Shown piece by piece: positions 61,348 through 64,000 of a stretch of DNA of 64,000 nt (position 1 is the first letter of the stretch; the number at the start of each line of letters is the position of its first letter). The notes under the pieces are model-generated. The model searched no databases, was not told where the DNA came from, and saw only the letters and a list, made by a program, of their open reading frames with translations. The stretch comes from CAXNKH01 sp049296795 (lineage in GTDB: Bacteria > Pseudomonadota > Gammaproteobacteria > Burkholderiales > Burkholderiaceae_C), in contig JBAQTC010000030.1 of the NCBI GenBank assembly GCA_049296795.1, positions 1 to 64,000 on the forward strand. The letters run 5' to 3'. Both the position numbers and the translations under genes were made by a program.

Positions 61348-62148
61348 TTAAATATTAGGAATTTCAGGTTTAAATAAATGGTTGAAATTCTGGCTTGTGA
61401 GCCGCCCTATTTCCTCAACCGGTAATTTCCTCAATTCAGCCAACTGCTGCGCCACGTAGGGCACATAAGACGGGTTGTTGGTCTTGCCTCGAAATGGGAT
61501 GGGTGCCAGATACGGACTGTCGGTTTCGATCAAAAGACGGTCTAGCGGGACAAATGCAGCGACATCCCTGAGATCCTGGGCATTTTTAAAAGTCAAAATA
61601 CCGGAAAAAGAAATGTAAAAACCCAAATCGAGTGCCGCTTTGGCCACTGCAGCGCTTTCGGTAAAGCAATGAAAAACGCCACCGGCGCTGTCCAATGTGC
61701 CGTCTTCGCCCTCCTCCTTGACGATGGCCAAAGTGTCCTCAGAAGCGTTGCGGGTGTGGATGACCAGGGGTTTTTGTAACTGACGTGCGGCCCGAATATG
61801 GGTTCGAAAGCGCTGACGCTGCCATTCCATGTCGGCCACGCTGCGGCCTTCGAGTCGGTAATAGTCCAAACCGGTTTCACCCAAGGCCAGTACTTTAGGC
61901 AAACTGCCTCGGCTCAGTAAATCGTCCAGCGTTGGCTCAGAAGGAACGTCGTTGTCGGGATGGACACCGACAGTGGCCCAAAAATTGTCGAATTGCAATG
62001 CCAATCCATGAACCTCTTCAAATTCCTCAATTCGGGTACAAATGCACAAAGCACGATCGACCCGGGCTTGCGCCATGGCTAGGCGAATTTGAGGAAGCTG
62101 GATTTTGAGTTCGGGGAAAGTGAGGTGGCAGTGGGAATCGGTAAACAT
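61348..62148 (-). CDS. TatD family metal-dependent hydrolase (YcfH-like)
   Basis: TIM-barrel hydrolase of 266 residues, with the first metal-binding motif TDSHCHL (residues 3-9), the E of LGETGLDYYR, H of VIHTRNA, FHCFTES, and D in IETDSPYLAPIPFRGKTN. TatD-type proteins are 3'-5' DNA/RNA exonucleases or D-aminoacyl-tRNA deacylase-like. It is encoded right after pilZ (one base between) in the conserved group tmk-holB-pilZ-tatD. Confidence 0.94.
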   Translation of the reverse strand: MFTDSHCHLTFPELKIQLPQIRLAMAQARVDRALCICTRIEEFEEVHGLALQFDNFWATVGVHPDNDVPSEPTLDDLLSRGSLPKVLALGETGLDYYRLEGRSVADMEWQRQRFRTHIRAARQLQKPLVIHTRNASEDTLAIVKEEGEDGTLDSAGGVFHCFTESAAVAKAALDLGFYISFSGILTFKNAQDLRDVAAFVPLDRLLIETDSPYLAPIPFRGKTNNPSYVPYVAQQLAELRKLPVEEIGRLTSQNFNHLFKPEIPNI

Positions 62149-62149
62149 C

Positions 62150-62512
62150 TCAAAACGTCTGGGTATGCGGGTTAGGGCTCTGGTAAGCAGTCAAAATTTC
62201 CTCGATTTTGAGCTTGAGTGCCAATGACCTCTCGTCTTTAGGAAATTGAATACCCACGCCCTGCGAGCGTCCGCCTGCGGCTTTGTCGGGTGTCATCCAA
62301 GATACTTTTCCCGCAATCGGATAGCGGTGTGGTTCATCCAGCAGGGTGAGCAACAAGTAGATGTCATCGCCGAGTTGAAAGTCACGTGCGGTCACGATGA
62401 AAATTCCACCATCGACAAACTGCGGTATATAACAGTCAAATAACTCAGCCGAGTCCTTGAAGGACACTTGTATGACCGTGGGTCGAGGTGGGGCTTTGGC
62501 TAAGCTGGACAT
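62150..62512 (-). CDS. PilZ domain protein, type IV pilus subtype
   Basis: 120 residues containing a single PilZ-like beta-barrel. The canonical cyclic-di-GMP-binding RxxxR and D/NxSxxG motifs are not visible (the second motif region reads FVDGGIFIV), as in type IV pilus assembly PilZ proteins, which do not bind the nucleotide but work with PilB and FimX. The location between holB and tatD is also the classical location of pilZ. No other pilus genes are in this window. It starts 12 bases after the holB stop. Confidence 0.88.
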   Translation of the reverse strand: MSSLAKAPPRPTVIQVSFKDSAELFDCYIPQFVDGGIFIVTARDFQLGDDIYLLLTLLDEPHRYPIAGKVSWMTPDKAAGGRSQGVGIQFPKDERSLALKLKIEEILTAYQSPNPHTQTF

Positions 62513-62524
62513 GGGGCTTCTTAC

Positions 62525-63514
62525 TCAGGTCCTTGAGTTTAGGGCTTTTTGAGCTTGACTGATCAAGGCTTCGAGCATTAAGCCTGAATTGAATGGATGC
62601 TCCAGTGTCCGCTGGGTTTGGCTCAGTTCCTTGGCCCATTGACTCAGACTGGTCCAAGATCCCATGGGTTGTAGCAGTTGTGGCGCAAAGAAACGCGGCG
62701 TTGAACCGGCTTTGAGCGTCAATAAATCATGACATAGTTTGTGCAGGGCATCGACCAGTTGGGCCGGTGTCCACTCTTTGAAAAAACTGATGTCTCCCCG
62801 CTCAATCGCCTTGGCTAGGGTCGACCACGGTGTGACGCCAGCTTGCGCCAACAGCAGCGCGTCCTGCGGCCTGCCACCAGCAGCGCGCAAAGCGGTTTGA
62901 GCGTCTGCGTCTGCGATGCCTTGGGAAAGCAACCAAGCGTGTGCCGCCGCTGGCTCTGGCCAAGGCATGCGGTGACCCAGGCAACGGCTGCGGATCGTAG
63001 GCAGCAACTGGTGTGCAGCTTCAGTAGCCAGTGCAAAACGAACATCCCCTGGCGGCTCTTCGAGCGTTTTGAGCAAGGCGTTGGCCGTGACGGTATTCAT
63101 GCGCTCAGCCGGATAGATCAACACGGCCTTGGCTTTGCCGCGGGCGCTGGTGCGCTGGGAAAATTCGATCGCATCGCGCAGAGCATCAACCCGGATTTCT
63201 TTGCTGGGTTTGCGTTTTTTGTCGTCGATTTCAGCTTGGGCTTTTTCGCTCAAAGGCCAACCCAAGTCCAACATCACCGTCTCGGGCATCAATAAGCACA
63301 GATCAGCGTGGATTCGGACTTCGATGGCATGGCAACTGGCACAGTGACCACAAGCCCCTTGACTGGTCGGCTGGTCACACAACCAAGCTTGGACCAGAGA
63401 CAGGCCCAGGCTGTACTGTCCCAGGCCCGAGGGGCCGTACAACAACCATGCGTGACCGGACTGCTGGAGTAGTCGTTCGGTCTGGGCCGCAATCCAGGGC
63501 GCAAGGCTGCTCAT
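62525..63514 (-). CDS. holB: DNA polymerase III delta prime subunit
   Basis: Clamp-loader subunit of 329 residues, AAA+ fold. The P-loop is degenerate (YGPSGLGQYS, glutamine for the lysine), which agrees with delta prime being unable to hydrolyse ATP. A zinc-finger-like loop CGHCASCHAIE is at about 55-65 and the arginine-finger motif SRC is in TIRSRCLGHRM. NALLKTLEEPP is another family block. It overlaps tmk by four bases (ATGA). Confidence 0.95.
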   Translation of the reverse strand: MSSLAPWIAAQTERLLQQSGHAWLLYGPSGLGQYSLGLSLVQAWLCDQPTSQGACGHCASCHAIEVRIHADLCLLMPETVMLDLGWPLSEKAQAEIDDKKRKPSKEIRVDALRDAIEFSQRTSARGKAKAVLIYPAERMNTVTANALLKTLEEPPGDVRFALATEAAHQLLPTIRSRCLGHRMPWPEPAAAHAWLLSQGIADADAQTALRAAGGRPQDALLLAQAGVTPWSTLAKAIERGDISFFKEWTPAQLVDALHKLCHDLLTLKAGSTPRFFAPQLLQPMGSWTSLSQWAKELSQTQRTLEHPFNSGLMLEALISQAQKALNSRT

Positions 63515-64000
63515 CGCAACCAGCCTCTGGACTGGAAAACACCATAAACCTGAGCGGCTACTGATGCCCGTGGCTGGTCGGCAACAATGCGCGCAAAGCG
63601 CTCGGGGAAATCCTGCATGCGCTGGGCATAACCGGCTGCAACACGCCGGAAGAATTCAAGTGGTTGTGATTCAAATTTATCCGGAGCCCGGGCAGATTCG
63701 AGTCGTTGTGCCGCTATTTCCGGTGCCAAATCAAACCACAGTGTCAGGTCTGGCTGTCGGATGAGATCGCTGTCGAGGCTTTGTTGGACCCAACGTTCGA
63801 GCGTTGACAAGATCTGCCAATCAAAGCCCCGGCCTGCCCCCTGGTAAGCAAACGTGGCATCGCTGAAACGGTCACACAAAACCACTTCACCGCGCGCCAG
63901 TGCCGGCGCTATGCGCTGGCACAAATGATCGCGACGGGCAGCAAACACCAGCAAAGCTTCGGTCATGGCGTCCATCTCGTCATTTAAAACCATGGTGCGA
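63511..64000 (-). CDS. tmk: Thymidylate kinase, 5' part cut off by the window edge
   Basis: The last about 163 residues of dTMP kinase. Seen segments: MDAMTEALLVFAARRDHL, VVLCDRFSDATFAYQG (the DR-Y substrate motif), and LTLWFDLAPEIAAQRL; the P-loop and the N-terminus are beyond position 64000. The reading frame stays open to the edge (codons before the internal ATG read as an extension of the preceding GALRT-type helix), so this is an incomplete gene rather than a truncated one. It begins the tmk-holB-pilZ-tatD group. Confidence 0.93.
   Translation of the reverse strand, partial: RTMVLNDEMDAMTEALLVFAARRDHLCQRIAPALARGEVVLCDRFSDATFAYQGAGRGFDWQILSTLERWVQQSLDSDLIRQPDLTLWFDLAPEIAAQRLESARAPDKFESQPLEFFRRVAAGYAQRMQDFPERFARIVADQPRASVAAQVYGVFQSRGWLR

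Overview
The window is ordinary chromosomal sequence from a betaproteobacterium, most likely a member of the Comamonadaceae close to Rhodoferax, Polaromonas or Albidiferax. This rests on gene content and order (rimP-nusA-infB-rbfA-truB-typA; smpB divergent from ratA-rnfH; guaB-guaA; tmk-holB-pilZ-tatD; lptFG divergent from pepA-holC), on a Bug-type solute receptor, on a TadA carrying an alpha/beta-hydrolase tail, and on palindromic repeats of a kind I recognise from this family. No database search was possible, so the genus is an inference. About 55 protein genes, one tRNA-Ser and one clear pseudogene are present. I see no prophage, CRISPR array, integrase or intact insertion sequence.

Layout. 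0-7 kb: a DapA-superfamily aldolase/lyase with an altered active site, followed at once by a tripartite RND efflux pump (adaptor lipoprotein, AcrB/MexB-type pump, NodT-type outer membrane factor). 7.0-7.3 kb: remains of a glyoxalase/VOC gene. 7.4-13 kb: argA divergent from a long hrpA helicase gene whose reading frame has absorbed two palindromic repeats. 13-21 kb: a DMT transporter, then leftward lptF-lptG-cbiX-cysB-like-aminotransferase (LPS export joined to a small sulfur-metabolism set), and rightward pepA-holC-small unknown gene. 21-25 kb: a branched-chain amino acid type binding protein, tRNA-Ser(GGA), and a basic amino acid decarboxylase. 24.9-25.4 kb: a 514-base non-coding stretch with several inverted repeats. 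25.4-31.8 kb: fabI divergent from a complete yejABEF-type peptide ABC importer.

31.8-42 kb: the translation and transcription operon rimP-nusA-infB-rbfA-truB, preceded by a possible promoter plus terminator that could act as an attenuator, then typA, a second DMT transporter and a 3-hydroxyisobutyryl-CoA hydrolase-like gene. 42-48 kb: smpB, ratA-rnfH, a DUF4124 protein, guaB-guaA and an orphan Bug receptor. 48-52 kb: a leftward operon gntK-idnO-idnD-gnd that would take L-idonate through 5-ketogluconate, gluconate and 6-phosphogluconate to ribulose 5-phosphate. 52-57 kb: a hybrid MASE1-CHASE histidine kinase paired with a REC-EAL response regulator predicted to degrade cyclic di-GMP. 57-64 kb: a PaiB-like protein, the TadA fusion, LD-carboxypeptidase, an Ldh-family dehydrogenase, a small membrane protein, a secreted ankyrin protein, TatD, PilZ, holB and the 3' part of tmk.

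The features most worth a second look are the two repeat insertions inside hrpA, the truncated and catalytically stripped hydrolase fused to TadA, the putative attenuator ahead of rimP-nusA, and the structured 24.9-25.4 kb intergenic region. I did not find a clearly new multi-gene system.
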